NCBI GenBank assembly: GCA_017561265.1
Contig: JAFZDJ010000009.1
Coordinates: 1 to 64,000, forward strand
DNA from: Bacteroidales bacterium
GTDB taxonomy: Bacteria; Bacteroidota; Bacteroidia; Bacteroidales; UBA932
DNA length: 64,000 nucleotides
Direction of reading: 5' to 3'
Below, piece by piece: positions 16,539-26,112 of the stretch. Made by a program: the position numbers and the translations under genes. Within the stretch, counting starts at the first letter, position 1. Each line of letters starts with the position of its first letter. The notes beneath the pieces were generated by a model. The model was given only the letters and a program-made list of their open reading frames with translations. It did not search any database and was not told where the DNA came from.

Positions 16539-17609
16539 CTATTTTCCTGCCAGATGCTTCTCCCAGGCCCAGGCTGAGGCAAGAGTGTCCTCAACCGAAC
16601 GCTCGGCCTTCCAGCCAAGCTCTTCGTTGGCAAGGGTGGTGTCGGCCCAGATGGCCATGACGTCGCCTGGACGACGGTCTACGAACTTGTAGTTGAGCTT
16701 GAGACCATTTACCTTCTCGAAGGCAGTGACGAGCTCATGAACCGAGACAGGACGGCCTGTGCCTACGTTGAAGATCTCATAGCCTTCCTTCATCCTGCCG
16801 TCTAGCATTCTTGAAACTGCAGCCACATGAGCCTTGGCAAGATCCACGATGTCGATATAGTCACGAAGACATGTTCCGTCCTCAGTAGGATAATCGTTGC
16901 CGAAGATGCTGAGGCATTCGCGTTTGCCGATTGCTGTCTGGGTGATGAACGGCACGAGGTTGTTCGGAACACCGCGTGGAAGTTCACCTATAAGCGCAGA
17001 TGGATGGGCTCCGATAGGATTGAAATAGCGGAGGGCGATTCCCTTGACCGGTCCCTGGCCGCAAGCACCGTCAGCACCGCAAGCACCGTCAAAGCCGGCT
17101 GTCGCCAGCACTACATCACGAAGGATATCTTCGCACATCTGCTTGGTGTTGCCGTATGGAGATGTCGCAGGAAGACGAGGAGTCTGCTCTGTCACCGGAA
17201 GATCCGCAGCCTCACCGTAGACTGTCGCCGATGATGAGAAAAGGACATTGCATCCGCCGTGGTTCTTTGCCGCCTCAAGGATATTGAGGAAAGATACCAG
17301 ATTGTTGCGGTAGTACATGATAGGCTCCGCAACGGATTCGCCTACAGCCTTGAAGGCTGCGAAATGGATGACAGCATCGATCTTCTGCTCATCAAAGAGC
17401 TTGTTAACCGCCTCATAGTCACAGCAGTCGATCTGATAGAAAGGGATATCATCCCTGCCTGTGATCTTCTTCACGCCTTCGAAGCATGTCATGTCACAGT
17501 TGGACATATTGTCTGCCACAACAACCTCATAACCAGCACCGAAAAGCTCTACGGTGACATGGCTGCCGATATAGCCGGCACCGCCGGAAACAAGTACTCT
17601 CTTTGCCAT
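16539..17609 (-). CDS. galE: UDP-glucose 4-epimerase
   Basis: A 356-aa cytosolic NAD-dependent short-chain dehydrogenase/reductase that interconverts UDP-glucose and UDP-galactose for the Leloir pathway and for cell-surface sugars. The Rossmann motif GGAGYIG is at residues 9-15, the catalytic SSSATVYG segment at 125-132 and the Y152-x3-K156 pair in SPYGNTK. RYFNPIGAHPS and the C-terminal RPGDVMAIWADTTLANEELGW are typical. An unusual Gly/Ala/Cys-rich insertion (about residues 173-187, DGACGADGACGQG) comes from an 18-bp tandem repeat at about 17043-17092 and is absent from most GalE proteins. The gene is divergent from dacB with facing promoter boxes. Confidence 0.95.
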   Translation of the reverse strand: MAKRVLVSGGAGYIGSHVTVELFGAGYEVVVADNMSNCDMTCFEGVKKITGRDDIPFYQIDCCDYEAVNKLFDEQKIDAVIHFAAFKAVGESVAEPIMYYRNNLVSFLNILEAAKNHGGCNVLFSSSATVYGEAADLPVTEQTPRLPATSPYGNTKQMCEDILRDVVLATAGFDGACGADGACGQGPVKGIALRYFNPIGAHPSALIGELPRGVPNNLVPFITQTAIGKRECLSIFGNDYPTEDGTCLRDYIDIVDLAKAHVAAVSRMLDGRMKEGYEIFNVGTGRPVSVHELVTAFEKVNGLKLNYKFVDRRPGDVMAIWADTTLANEELGWKAERSVEDTLASAWAWEKHLAGK

Positions 17610-17636
17610 TTCAAGATGATTTTAACACGTATCAGG

Positions 17637-17664
17637 CAAAGATAAGAAAAATATATTAATTTTG
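17637..17664. promoter_or_regulatory. Divergent -7 promoter boxes for galE and dacB
   Basis: On the minus strand, TATCTTTG (17637-17644) faces galE; on the plus strand, TAATTTTG (17657-17664) faces dacB. Both fit TAnnTTTG. The -33 elements are not clear. Confidence 0.45.
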
Positions 17665-17687
17665 TCTGAATACAAAGATAACACACA

Positions 17688-19160
17688 ATGAGAAGAATAC
17701 ACATCAAGATGGCAGCTATCGTGGCTGCAATCCTTTCAGGCATATCAACTTACGGACAGAGCCTTCAGGCCGAAGTCGAATCCATCGTGGCTGACCCTGC
17801 CCTTGGAGAGGCTGTAATGAGCATATGCGCGATAAAGGGTGACGGAAGCATCCTGACCGACATCGATGCAGACAATATGGTCATGCCTGCTTCGAACATG
17901 AAGCTCATCACTACCGGAGCAGTTCTGCATATGTTCGGTCCCGACCATCACTTCGAGACAAAGATCGGCTATGACGGAGAGATCAGAGACGGAGTCCTCC
18001 ATGGAGACCTTTACATAATAGGAGGAGGAGATCCGACCACAGCATCAAAGGATTCGATCGCCACAACCATGGAAGAGACATTCAGACAATGGGAGAAGTT
18101 CGTACGCGATGCCGGGATCAGGCGGATCGACGGACGCATCATAGGCGACGGAAGATATTTTGACGGGATGGCCGATCATCCTACATGGATGTGGAGCGAC
18201 TTAGGAACATATTACGGTGCAGGTGCCACAGGACTCATGTTCTATGAAAACATGCAGTCATTTGCGGTAAGCGCAGGAAAGGCTCAGGGAGAGGCTGTAA
18301 ACATAAAGCCGTCATTTCCTGCAGCACCATGGATGGAGTTCAGATATGCATGCGAGACAGGAAAACCGGGCACCGGCGACCAGCTGTACATGTATGCCAG
18401 CGACCTTGCTCCCGTGGCGGAAATACGCGGCACATTCGCATCAGACAGGGCTGCAAAAAGGCTTGACTGCAGCAACAAGTTCCCCGAATATACTTGCGCC
18501 AGCTATTTCGCAGACCATCTGAAGGCGAACGGCATCCCTTCCGATGGACCGGCAGACTTCAGACTATGCACAGGAACCAAGCCGGCTGACAGCCTGACCA
18601 TATTGGGAACCTTCCAGTCCCCTTCTCTCCAGAGAATCGTATTCGAGACCAACCATGCCAGCAACAATCTCTACGCCGAGACTCTTCTCAGACAACTCGG
18701 AAAGGCAAAGACGGGAAGTGCATGTTATGATTCGAGCTATGTAGCTCTGAATGACGTACTTGCAGGAATGAAGCTGGACATGAAGAGCATAGAGATAGCG
18801 GACGGAAGCGGTCTTTCCAGAAAGAACATCGTGTCCGCAGAATTCATGTGCCGTTTTCTGGAGGCGATGATGCATTCTCCATGCTTCGAGGAATATGCAG
18901 GTTCTCTCCCCTCTCCCGGTTCGCATGGAACCCTCGCCGGAAACATGTCCAAGAGTCCTGCGGAGGTCAAGGAAAGGATAAAGGTGAAGAGCGGTTCGAT
19001 GAGCGGAGTACGCTGCTACAGCGGATATGTCATCCCTACCGAAGGCAGCAAGGATGACACTATCATTTTCTCCATCATGGTAAACAACTGCACCTCCCCG
19101 TCATGGAAGGTGCGTCAGTTGCTGGATAAAATAATGGCAGCCTTTGCGGCTGCCAATTAA
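17688..19160 (+). CDS. dacB: D-alanyl-D-alanine carboxypeptidase/endopeptidase (PBP4 family)
   Basis: A 490-aa periplasmic S13-type penicillin-binding protein that trims or cleaves peptidoglycan peptide cross-links. The signal peptide covers about residues 1-23 (ending STYG). The catalytic SxxK is S69-N-M-K72 in MPASNMKLITT, SxN is S325-N-N327 in HASNNLYAETLL, and the K(T/S)G box is K434-S-G436 in VKSGSMSG. The large insertion domain between SxxK and SxN (about residues 100-320) is typical of PBP4, and the length matches the family. It stands as a single transcription unit, convergent with the DUF5723 gene 5 bp away. Confidence 0.93.
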   Translation: MRRIHIKMAAIVAAILSGISTYGQSLQAEVESIVADPALGEAVMSICAIKGDGSILTDIDADNMVMPASNMKLITTGAVLHMFGPDHHFETKIGYDGEIRDGVLHGDLYIIGGGDPTTASKDSIATTMEETFRQWEKFVRDAGIRRIDGRIIGDGRYFDGMADHPTWMWSDLGTYYGAGATGLMFYENMQSFAVSAGKAQGEAVNIKPSFPAAPWMEFRYACETGKPGTGDQLYMYASDLAPVAEIRGTFASDRAAKRLDCSNKFPEYTCASYFADHLKANGIPSDGPADFRLCTGTKPADSLTILGTFQSPSLQRIVFETNHASNNLYAETLLRQLGKAKTGSACYDSSYVALNDVLAGMKLDMKSIEIADGSGLSRKNIVSAEFMCRFLEAMMHSPCFEEYAGSLPSPGSHGTLAGNMSKSPAEVKERIKVKSGSMSGVRCYSGYVIPTEGSKDDTIIFSIMVNNCTSPSWKVRQLLDKIMAAFAAAN

Positions 19161-19165
19161 AAGGT

Positions 19166-20569
19166 TTATTTCTTTCCGCCTCCAAGTGCGACTGCAAGTC
19201 CGAAGTGGACATTGAATCGCCATGACATCGGAATGTACTCAAGCGAGAAGTTTTCCGGAGCCTTGGCCTTTGCAAGGAAGAAGTAATCGCTTCCGATAAA
19301 GAAGCAAGGGCCTGCCTTAGGATTGAACTCCAGGATCCATCCCAGCGTCTTTGTAGTGTTCAGGAACGAATAGTTGAGGCCTGCCGAGAACCATTTCACA
19401 GGATTGAGGTTGTATGAAAGGGTGAGCTCGTTTCTTGTAGCCACGTAGCTCTTTCTTGCCGAATAGAGGGCACCTACGCTCATCTTATTGTTCATGAAAG
19501 GCATCTCTGCTCCGAGGTAGAAGCTTGGAAGGGTCGAGCGTGAAAGCTTAGAAGCATTGCCAAGCTCATTGAGAGAAAGAAGATTTCCGAACTCGTTCTC
19601 AAGTTCTGCCATGGCGTCGTCCATAGCACCCTCCTCAAGAGAAATACTGAGACCTGTCCAGTCCATCTGACCGTTGGTTCCATATGCCTGTACTGCATCC
19701 GCACTGTAGCTTACTGCTCCAAGGTCTGTGACTGCAGCCGAGAAAGCCACACCGTTGATGAAACCGTCGAAGTCAAGCTTGTATTCAGCTCCAAGGTCTA
19801 CAGAGAATCCGAAACCTGCAAGACCACCGAATCCATTCACTGACGGTTCAAGTTCGCCTGATGCATCAGTCATCTCAAGTCCCTTCATTGCCGCATTGAA
19901 TGTTCCGTCTGTCTTTACTGTCCACTTCTCAGGGCTGGTTGTAAGGCTTACGGTATTGAGGTCGAGGCCGAGATAAGCTACCGGAAGGATAGCGCGAGCC
20001 TTGGCACCCACTCTGAGACCCTCGACAAGATCAGAAAGGTCACGTGAATAACCGAGAGCCGCCTGCATGGAAACTGCCGCATTGGCATGGACAGCACCGA
20101 TGTTATATGTGCCTGAAGTTCCCGTACCCTTCTTCATGAAGATGAAGAGGTCGCGAGGGAGGTCCATATCAGCATTGACCCTCATACCGAGATCTACTGT
20201 CCAGAATCCCTTTTCTCCGCCTTTGAAGCCGAAGTTGATAAGGTTGATATCTGTAGCGACATCAAAGTGAGGATTGCCTGCAAGAGCGGCATCGAACTGC
20301 TCGAGGCTCACATTCTTGTTGAGGAATGTATAGACCTGACCGTTCATAGGATACATGAAGGTCTGGAGGTCGAGGTTGCTGAGCAATCCTACGCTTGTAT
20401 TACCGATCACAGGTATCTGGAAATAGCCTGACTGCGGAGCAAATGCAGGATTGAGCTTGTTTCTGTTGAGAGAGTTATCCAGAAAATAACTACCCTTCAA
20501 GGCCTGAGCTCCCATCAGGAGAGGCATCAGGAGCAGCATTGCTGCAACTGCAAAAAACTTTCTGTTCAT
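19166..20569 (-). CDS. DUF5723 family outer-membrane protein
   Basis: A 467-aa exported protein with a signal peptide (MNRKFFAVAAMLLLMPLLMGAQA). It begins LKGSYFLDNSLNRNKLNPAFAPQSGYFQIP, the recognisable opening of DUF5723 proteins of Bacteroidota. The rest alternates polar and aromatic residues with many Gly-Tyr turns, as in long-chain beta barrels (for example ALGYSRDL, GLAGFGFSVDLGAEYKL, SYNLNPVKWFSAGLNYSFL), and it ends in a barrel-like aromatic strand. It is 12 bp downstream of the giant lipoprotein gene with the same orientation, so they are very likely co-transcribed. Molecular function is unknown. Confidence 0.8.
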   Translation of the reverse strand: MNRKFFAVAAMLLLMPLLMGAQALKGSYFLDNSLNRNKLNPAFAPQSGYFQIPVIGNTSVGLLSNLDLQTFMYPMNGQVYTFLNKNVSLEQFDAALAGNPHFDVATDINLINFGFKGGEKGFWTVDLGMRVNADMDLPRDLFIFMKKGTGTSGTYNIGAVHANAAVSMQAALGYSRDLSDLVEGLRVGAKARAILPVAYLGLDLNTVSLTTSPEKWTVKTDGTFNAAMKGLEMTDASGELEPSVNGFGGLAGFGFSVDLGAEYKLDFDGFINGVAFSAAVTDLGAVSYSADAVQAYGTNGQMDWTGLSISLEEGAMDDAMAELENEFGNLLSLNELGNASKLSRSTLPSFYLGAEMPFMNNKMSVGALYSARKSYVATRNELTLSYNLNPVKWFSAGLNYSFLNTTKTLGWILEFNPKAGPCFFIGSDYFFLAKAKAPENFSLEYIPMSWRFNVHFGLAVALGGGKK

Positions 20570-20581
20570 GATTTTCCGGAT

Positions 20582-23500
20582 TTATTTGTCTTCTTTATTC
20601 AAAATATCATTCAAATCAACTGTAATTCCCTCAGGGAGAACGAGTTGAAGAACTGCCTGAAGATATGCATCCTCTGTTACAGGAACTCCTGTCACACCGG
20701 CAGAATTTGCATTGAACACAAGTTCGAGAGAAGTGATGTCAGCAGAATTCACGCCTTCCTTGAGACCGAGAACCACCTCGAGAGGAGTCTTCACAGCCGA
20801 TCCGTCAAGTCCGCATGGAGCGATCTTCTGAACGCCGCAACCATCCGCCATAGGCACGACATTACCATAAGAATCAAGGAAGTTGAAGGTAAGGTCAAGG
20901 CCGAGAGGGAGAGCATTATTGATCTCACCGGCAAGCTTCACCTTGTTGCCATTTGAAAGAAGTGATCCCACGATTGCAGGAAGACCATCGACTGTTGTCT
21001 TATAGGTAACCTCAAACTCTTCACCGAACTCGAGAGGAAGCTCGAACAGGTAGTTGGCCTTGAGAGAATAGTCAGCAGTCGGCTCAAGGACACACTCACG
21101 CTCGGTATCCGTAGCAGCAGTAAGTCTGAACTCGAGTTTCTCAGGGATGTTCTTGAGAAGACCAAGGATGTCAGCCTTGACGAATGTATATCCTGAAGGC
21201 ATCCTGTCTTCGCTGTTTGCAAGCCATATTCTTGTAACGGACTCCTTGTCTGCCGACTCAGAAGGGTTGAGTGCAATAGTTGCAGGAACGATCTTGCTTT
21301 CGTCAGCCTGTCCGTCATAATAAGGAACGAGCTCTACAGAAGCTGTTACAGGAACTCCGAGATTTGTAAGGACTTCAAGAGCAAGATGTGCATGATAGAA
21401 GTCAAGAGTAGCTTCAGCACCGCTTTCTCCGAGCATCTGTGCAAAGTCGCTGAGATCCACAGACTCGACTACAGGATCCACCTGATAGTCAACCTTACCT
21501 GTAACCTTTGAAATCACGATATCCTTGATATCGGCATTGAAACTGATCTCATGTTCCTTTCCAAGCCACTGATCCACATCGATGGATGCATTTGCAAGCT
21601 TGATCGAACCGTCAACAACAAGGACATCCTTGATGCCGTTCTTGAGATCAACACCTTCAAGCTCGAGAGCAAGGATCCTGATAGGATCGATCTGGATCAT
21701 GCCCTTGTCATCGAGCTGACCTGAAATAGTGATGTTTCCATTATTGTCAGCACCTTCCACCTTGATGATCTCAGGAAGGGCGACAGCGAGCTCTACTGTA
21801 AGGGAAGCATCGCCGATCTCCGGAAGAGCCGATGCATCAAGAGCTGCGTTGAGATATACATTCTCAAGCTCTACTGTACCGAGAGACACGATCTCCTTCG
21901 GCATATCCTCGGCAGAAAGGATCTCAAGCTCGATTTCCTCTCTGATTGCAGTCTCAAAGCTGTCGAGAGCAATGGTAGAAGGAGCAAGTTCCGGAATATG
22001 GGCAACCACTGAAATCTTCTTGCCTGCAGAAGTGAGGGATTCAATCTCAGACTTTGTAAGCGTACCTGCAGCAAGAGAAACACCTCCTGTCACATCCACT
22101 TTTCCTCTTACATAATATTTTCCGTCAGCCGGGTCAAGTTCTGGAACAAGGACGAGCTTGTCGACAGGAAGCTTGATCTCTGATGGGATCGAACCTTTGA
22201 AAGTCACGGAGTTAGCTACAGCATCATAATTGTATGATGCAGGAAGAGCCTTGAACTTGAGCATCTGAGGGAACGAGATGACAAGACCCTCTGCAGAAGG
22301 TACAATATCGAGAGCCATCTCCGGCATATTCATCTCGATTGTAACTACAGGACTGCCTTCAGGATATACGACGATCTCGCTGAGATCGGCAAGTTCAGCC
22401 GGAAGTTCAACGGAAAGTTCCTCGCCATCGATGTCAAGATCATAATCAAATCCTGCCATCTTCACCTGATAATCAGCAACTTCCATAGCAGAAGACACTT
22501 CAACAAGCACCTTCACATCATCAGCGGCCTTTGTCGGAAGATCAGCGCTGTGCACCTTTCCACCGGCCTTTGCAACTGCCTCGACCTCGATGTTTCCGTC
22601 AAATGAAATCTTTCCATTGACCGGAGCAGGAAGGTTGATGGCATTGATACCTACGTGCTTTGTAACACCCTGTGCAAGGTCAACATCGCTTATGACGATT
22701 CTGTTGGCAGCATCCGCACCTTCGACCGAAAGTTCCTTAGGGAATGTTATCGAGAGAGTCTCAAGGTCAGCCTCCATTCCCTTCATCTTGTCAAGGTTCT
22801 GAGCCTTTACAACGATATCCAGACCTGAAGCATTTGTGAATGTGACATTGCCGATGCTCTCGATTTCTTCCGGAATCTCTATATTGTCCATAGAGAGTGC
22901 CACTGTGTTCTTCTGCGATATCTCGATAGGATCGACTCCCATGACGATGTCATCGATGAGAAGGTCAATGAACTCTACGGTAAAGACGATATCGATATTC
23001 CTGTCAAACTCGATATGCCTTGTAGTCGTCATAAGATCCTCAAGAATAATCTCACCTGTAGCAGGCACCTCGAAAGTCTTGTCAAGGACAAGGCCTCCAT
23101 CAGCATTACTGAGCCAGTCGCTCGATGAAATGGCCATAGAAGCAATGCCATAGGTCTTTGACTGCTTGTATCCGTTTGCCTCCGAAAGCACGAAATCATC
23201 AGCAAGATGAGCGACATCACCGCCGAAGCTTTCTTCAAGATGGAAGATATTGTGGAGATCCACATCGATCTGCGGAATCAGCTTTCCTGAATGAAGGAAA
23301 TTACCCTTAAGCTCCATGGACACCTTCATTGCCGCACCTTCGTGAAGCACGATATCATCTACTGAAGACACGCCCGCAGGAAGAGAAATCTTGAGCGGAA
23401 CCATCTCATGAAGATCGAAGGTAGTAGAGGTCTCGAGATGTTCTCCGAGAAGAGCACCGTCAACAGGAACAGGATTGTCGTTGATCTGATCGGCAGGGAT

Positions 23501-24088
23501 ATGAAAATCATCCGAAATGGACATGAAGTGATCCTCATGCCTGATAGGTTCGAAGTCAAGCTTGAGCTCCGAAGCATCAGGAGCATATCCGCTCATGCCG
23601 GCTGCTACCTCGAACTTCTCCGAAACGGAAGGGAGAGTCACTTCAGGAACCTCTACAGACGCAGAAAGATCATGCTCGAAAGCATAGTCCATAGCATCCA
23701 CCTTCACATCGGACACATCCACATCATTCATCTGGAATGTCACCTTTTCAGAAAAGTCGACATCCGGGATATCGATGAGATCCTTGAGAGAAGAAAGTTC
23801 TTCCGTCATGTCAAATGAATCACTGAAACTGATGGAATATGCTCCGTTCGCACCGACATTGAGAATATCGGCATCTACATCCTTGAGCAGCTCCTTCAGC
23901 TTGATCTGTTCTGTACTTCCGAGCGGAAGCACCACGCCCTCCTCGAAAGGAGTGACCTCGAGATTCAGGTTGTCCTCGGACATGTCATACTCTTCGTTGA
24001 CACAGGACACAACTGAAACTGCGAAAAACAGAAGCGACAGCAAGGCCATCACTCCAGACAGTCTGTGTTTAATCATAGAAATGATCAT
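20582..24088 (-). CDS. Giant repetitive lipoprotein (1168 aa), unknown function
   Basis: A lipoprotein with a signal peptide and lipobox VVSC (Cys29 counting from the first ATG); a second in-frame ATG at 24076 would work equally well. The mature protein is acidic and made of repeating beta-strand segments with recurring patterns such as VEVPEVTLP, ISFPKELSVEGAD, VVIEMNMPEMAL, VELAVALPEIIKVEGAD and LPEGITVDL. This implies many copies of an Ig-like or beta-sandwich unit. Promoter boxes lie at 24132-24162. It is co-transcribed with the DUF5723 barrel downstream, so the two may form a surface-exposed pair. I do not recognise a catalytic motif. Confidence 0.75.
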   Translation of the reverse strand: MIISMIKHRLSGVMALLSLLFFAVSVVSCVNEEYDMSEDNLNLEVTPFEEGVVLPLGSTEQIKLKELLKDVDADILNVGANGAYSISFSDSFDMTEELSSLKDLIDIPDVDFSEKVTFQMNDVDVSDVKVDAMDYAFEHDLSASVEVPEVTLPSVSEKFEVAAGMSGYAPDASELKLDFEPIRHEDHFMSISDDFHIPADQINDNPVPVDGALLGEHLETSTTFDLHEMVPLKISLPAGVSSVDDIVLHEGAAMKVSMELKGNFLHSGKLIPQIDVDLHNIFHLEESFGGDVAHLADDFVLSEANGYKQSKTYGIASMAISSSDWLSNADGGLVLDKTFEVPATGEIILEDLMTTTRHIEFDRNIDIVFTVEFIDLLIDDIVMGVDPIEISQKNTVALSMDNIEIPEEIESIGNVTFTNASGLDIVVKAQNLDKMKGMEADLETLSITFPKELSVEGADAANRIVISDVDLAQGVTKHVGINAINLPAPVNGKISFDGNIEVEAVAKAGGKVHSADLPTKAADDVKVLVEVSSAMEVADYQVKMAGFDYDLDIDGEELSVELPAELADLSEIVVYPEGSPVVTIEMNMPEMALDIVPSAEGLVISFPQMLKFKALPASYNYDAVANSVTFKGSIPSEIKLPVDKLVLVPELDPADGKYYVRGKVDVTGGVSLAAGTLTKSEIESLTSAGKKISVVAHIPELAPSTIALDSFETAIREEIELEILSAEDMPKEIVSLGTVELENVYLNAALDASALPEIGDASLTVELAVALPEIIKVEGADNNGNITISGQLDDKGMIQIDPIRILALELEGVDLKNGIKDVLVVDGSIKLANASIDVDQWLGKEHEISFNADIKDIVISKVTGKVDYQVDPVVESVDLSDFAQMLGESGAEATLDFYHAHLALEVLTNLGVPVTASVELVPYYDGQADESKIVPATIALNPSESADKESVTRIWLANSEDRMPSGYTFVKADILGLLKNIPEKLEFRLTAATDTERECVLEPTADYSLKANYLFELPLEFGEEFEVTYKTTVDGLPAIVGSLLSNGNKVKLAGEINNALPLGLDLTFNFLDSYGNVVPMADGCGVQKIAPCGLDGSAVKTPLEVVLGLKEGVNSADITSLELVFNANSAGVTGVPVTEDAYLQAVLQLVLPEGITVDLNDILNKEDK

Positions 24089-24131
24089 AGAAATAAGTAT
24101 TATGTGATAAATTTCGTTCGAATAACAAGTA

Positions 24132-24162
24132 CAAATTTATTCAAAAAACCTAAAAATACAAA
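24132..24162 (-). promoter_or_regulatory. Bacteroidota-type promoter of the giant lipoprotein operon
   Basis: On the minus strand, TTTG (24162-24159) and TAAATTTG (24139-24132) are separated by 19 bp, a full match to the consensus, about 44 bp upstream of the start codon. Confidence 0.65.
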
Positions 24163-24191
24163 TATTTAAATTTCTTTGGCTTTCAAGGAGT

Positions 24192-25574
24192 TCAATTTCT
24201 GAACAAATCACGGCAAAGCCCCGGTACATCGGAAACCTTGACAACCTTTATTCCGGATATGTCCTGACCGGCAAGTCCTTCCAGAGTAACATAAGAAGAA
24301 ACATATATTCTTCTGAAACCCAGACGCGCCGCCTCCACTATGCGTCTGTCCGTCTGAGCCACCGGACGTATCTCACCGCTGAGGCCTACTTCTCCTGCAA
24401 AACACGTATCGGAAGGAATGGCAAAATCAAAATTGGACGAAAGCACAGCCGCTATCACAGCCAGATCACAGGCAGGATCACTTACCTTCAGTCCCCCGGC
24501 CATGTTCAGGAACACATCCTTCACACCTAATTTGAAACCGGCACGTTTCTCCAGGACCGCAAGAAGCATATTGAGCCTGCGGACATCAAATCCTGTGGCG
24601 CTTCGCTGAGGAGTACCATATGCAGCCGAGCTCACAAGAGCCTGAACCTCGATAAGAAACGGCCTCGTGCCGTCAAGCATGGCACTTACCGCCACTCCGC
24701 TGAGTCCTTCCTCATGCATAGGGATGAGCATTTCGGAAGGGTTGCTGACCTCACGCAATCCTGTTCCGGTCATTTCGAATACAGCCAGTTCGGATGTCGA
24801 ACCGAAGCGGTTCTTTATGCTTCTGAGCAGACGGTATGTACCCCTGTTGTCCCCTTCGAACTGAAGAACGACATCGACAATGTGCTCAAGGATCTTCGGA
24901 CCGGCGATGCTGCCCTCCTTGGTTATATGGCCTATGAGAATGACCGGAACTCCGGTCTCCTTGGCAAATCTCAAAAGCATGGCGGCAGTCTCCTTTATCT
25001 GGGTCACCGATCCCGGCGAAGACTCGACATTCTGCGAGAACATGGTCTGGACGGAATCCACCACCATCAGATCAGGCATCATCGCCTTTGCCTCAGTGAT
25101 GATGTTCTCCATCAGAGTCTCGCTGTATATCAGGCAGTCGGTATCATCTCCACCGATACGCGCCGCACGAAGCTTCACCTGACGCGCGCTCTCCTCTCCT
25201 GTAACATACAGGGTCTTCAGATGCGGACAATGAAGCGGAATCTGGAGGGACAATGTGGATTTTCCTATTCCGGGTTCACCACCTATCAGCACCAGCGAGC
25301 CCTCCACAAGTCCGCCTCCAAGAATGCGGTCAACCTCTGCGTTATTCAATGAAATCCTGTTCTCCACAGAAGAATCTATATCGGAGAGAGGCATCGGCTT
25401 ATGTCCTGAACCCGGCACAGAGACAGCTGCAGAGGCGTTTTTCTTACCTGTAGCCACCGTCTCCTCCACCATCGTATTCCACTCCCCGCACGCAGGGCAT
25501 CTGCCCATCCACTTCGGGCTCTCGTTTCCGCACGCCTTGCAGAACCATACGGTCTTTGTCTTCGCTGTTGCCAT
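24192..25574 (-). CDS. radA: DNA repair protein RadA (Sms)
   Basis: A 460-aa hexameric RecA-like branch-migration helicase for recombination intermediates. I place the start at 25574 (MATAKTKTVWFCKACG), because a promoter-like -7 box (TATGTTTG, 25601-25594) lies between it and the next upstream ATG at 25637. The N-terminal zinc finger has C12, C15, C26 and C29. Walker A is GGEPGIGKST (98-107), the family-specific KNRFG motif is at 254-258, and the C-terminal part is the Lon-protease-like domain without an active serine-lysine dyad. The length is normal. Confidence 0.95.
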   Translation of the reverse strand: MATAKTKTVWFCKACGNESPKWMGRCPACGEWNTMVEETVATGKKNASAAVSVPGSGHKPMPLSDIDSSVENRISLNNAEVDRILGGGLVEGSLVLIGGEPGIGKSTLSLQIPLHCPHLKTLYVTGEESARQVKLRAARIGGDDTDCLIYSETLMENIITEAKAMMPDLMVVDSVQTMFSQNVESSPGSVTQIKETAAMLLRFAKETGVPVILIGHITKEGSIAGPKILEHIVDVVLQFEGDNRGTYRLLRSIKNRFGSTSELAVFEMTGTGLREVSNPSEMLIPMHEEGLSGVAVSAMLDGTRPFLIEVQALVSSAAYGTPQRSATGFDVRRLNMLLAVLEKRAGFKLGVKDVFLNMAGGLKVSDPACDLAVIAAVLSSNFDFAIPSDTCFAGEVGLSGEIRPVAQTDRRIVEAARLGFRRIYVSSYVTLEGLAGQDISGIKVVKVSDVPGLCRDLFRN

Positions 25575-25669
25575 AACTTCTGTTTTATAAGTACAAACAT
25601 ACAAAAAAAGATATTGCCACATGACAATATCTTTCAAAAATACGGCTTCCGCCTATAAGTATCCGGCTG

Positions 25670-26032
25670 CTATTCAGCCTTCTTGCAATCTACCTTAGTG
25701 CTGTCGCAGCATGCCTTCTTTTCGCCATGCTTGTCGCATTTCTTGTCACACTGCTTGTCACCATGCTTCTCACAGTCCTTATCGCACTCCTTGTCACATG
25801 CCTTATCGCATGCCTTGTCACATGCTTTGTCACATGCCTTGTCGCATTCTGTGTCACATGCTCCAGTATCGCAGACTGCATCTGCTTCCTTGTCACAACC
25901 TGCGCAGTCAGCACACTCAGTACCGGCGCATCCGTCAGCCTTCTCAGAACCATTGTTGCAAGCGCATGAAACAGCAGCCACCATTGCTGCAGCCATCGCT
26001 AATGTCATAAGTAACTTCTTCATGTTCTTCAA
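25670..26032 (-). CDS. Cysteine-rich repeat lipoprotein
   Basis: A 120-aa exported protein (an ATG at 26023, three codons in, is an equal start candidate). The leader ends VAAVSC, a lipobox. The mature part holds more than 25 cysteines and is built from CDKA/CDKE/CDKD tetrapeptide repeats, followed by Lys/His-rich CDKHGEKK blocks. The 12-bp DNA period gives strong repeats. Cys with Asp and His every fourth residue suggests metal binding, possibly storage or detoxification at the cell surface, or a disulfide-rich spacer. A promoter-like pair lies at 26063-26094. Family unknown to me; being a real gene is supported by leader, promoter and codon-level periodicity. Confidence 0.7.
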   Translation of the reverse strand: MKNMKKLLMTLAMAAAMVAAVSCACNNGSEKADGCAGTECADCAGCDKEADAVCDTGACDTECDKACDKACDKACDKACDKECDKDCEKHGDKQCDKKCDKHGEKKACCDSTKVDCKKAE

Positions 26033-26062
26033 TTTTACCTGTTAAACTTAAACTCTTCCTGA

Positions 26063-26094
26063 CAAAATTAATGATTCGGTTTTAAAAATGCAAG
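26063..26094 (-). promoter_or_regulatory. Candidate promoter of the Cys-rich lipoprotein gene
   Basis: Minus-strand CTTG (26094-26091) and TAATTTTG (26070-26063) with a 20-bp spacer, about 30 bp before the start codon. Confidence 0.5.
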
Positions 26095-26112
26095 ATATCA
26101 GGCATGAAGCGC

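Noticed and set aside
24714..25352. 212-aa open frame on the plus strand
   Set aside because: It lies entirely antisense to radA, which has all its motifs; no leader, promoter or family resemblance.
25683..26045. 120-aa frame antisense to the Cys-rich gene
   Set aside because: Repetitive LSHALSHA sequence is the mirror of the CDKA repeats; the sense strand has a lipoprotein leader and promoter.
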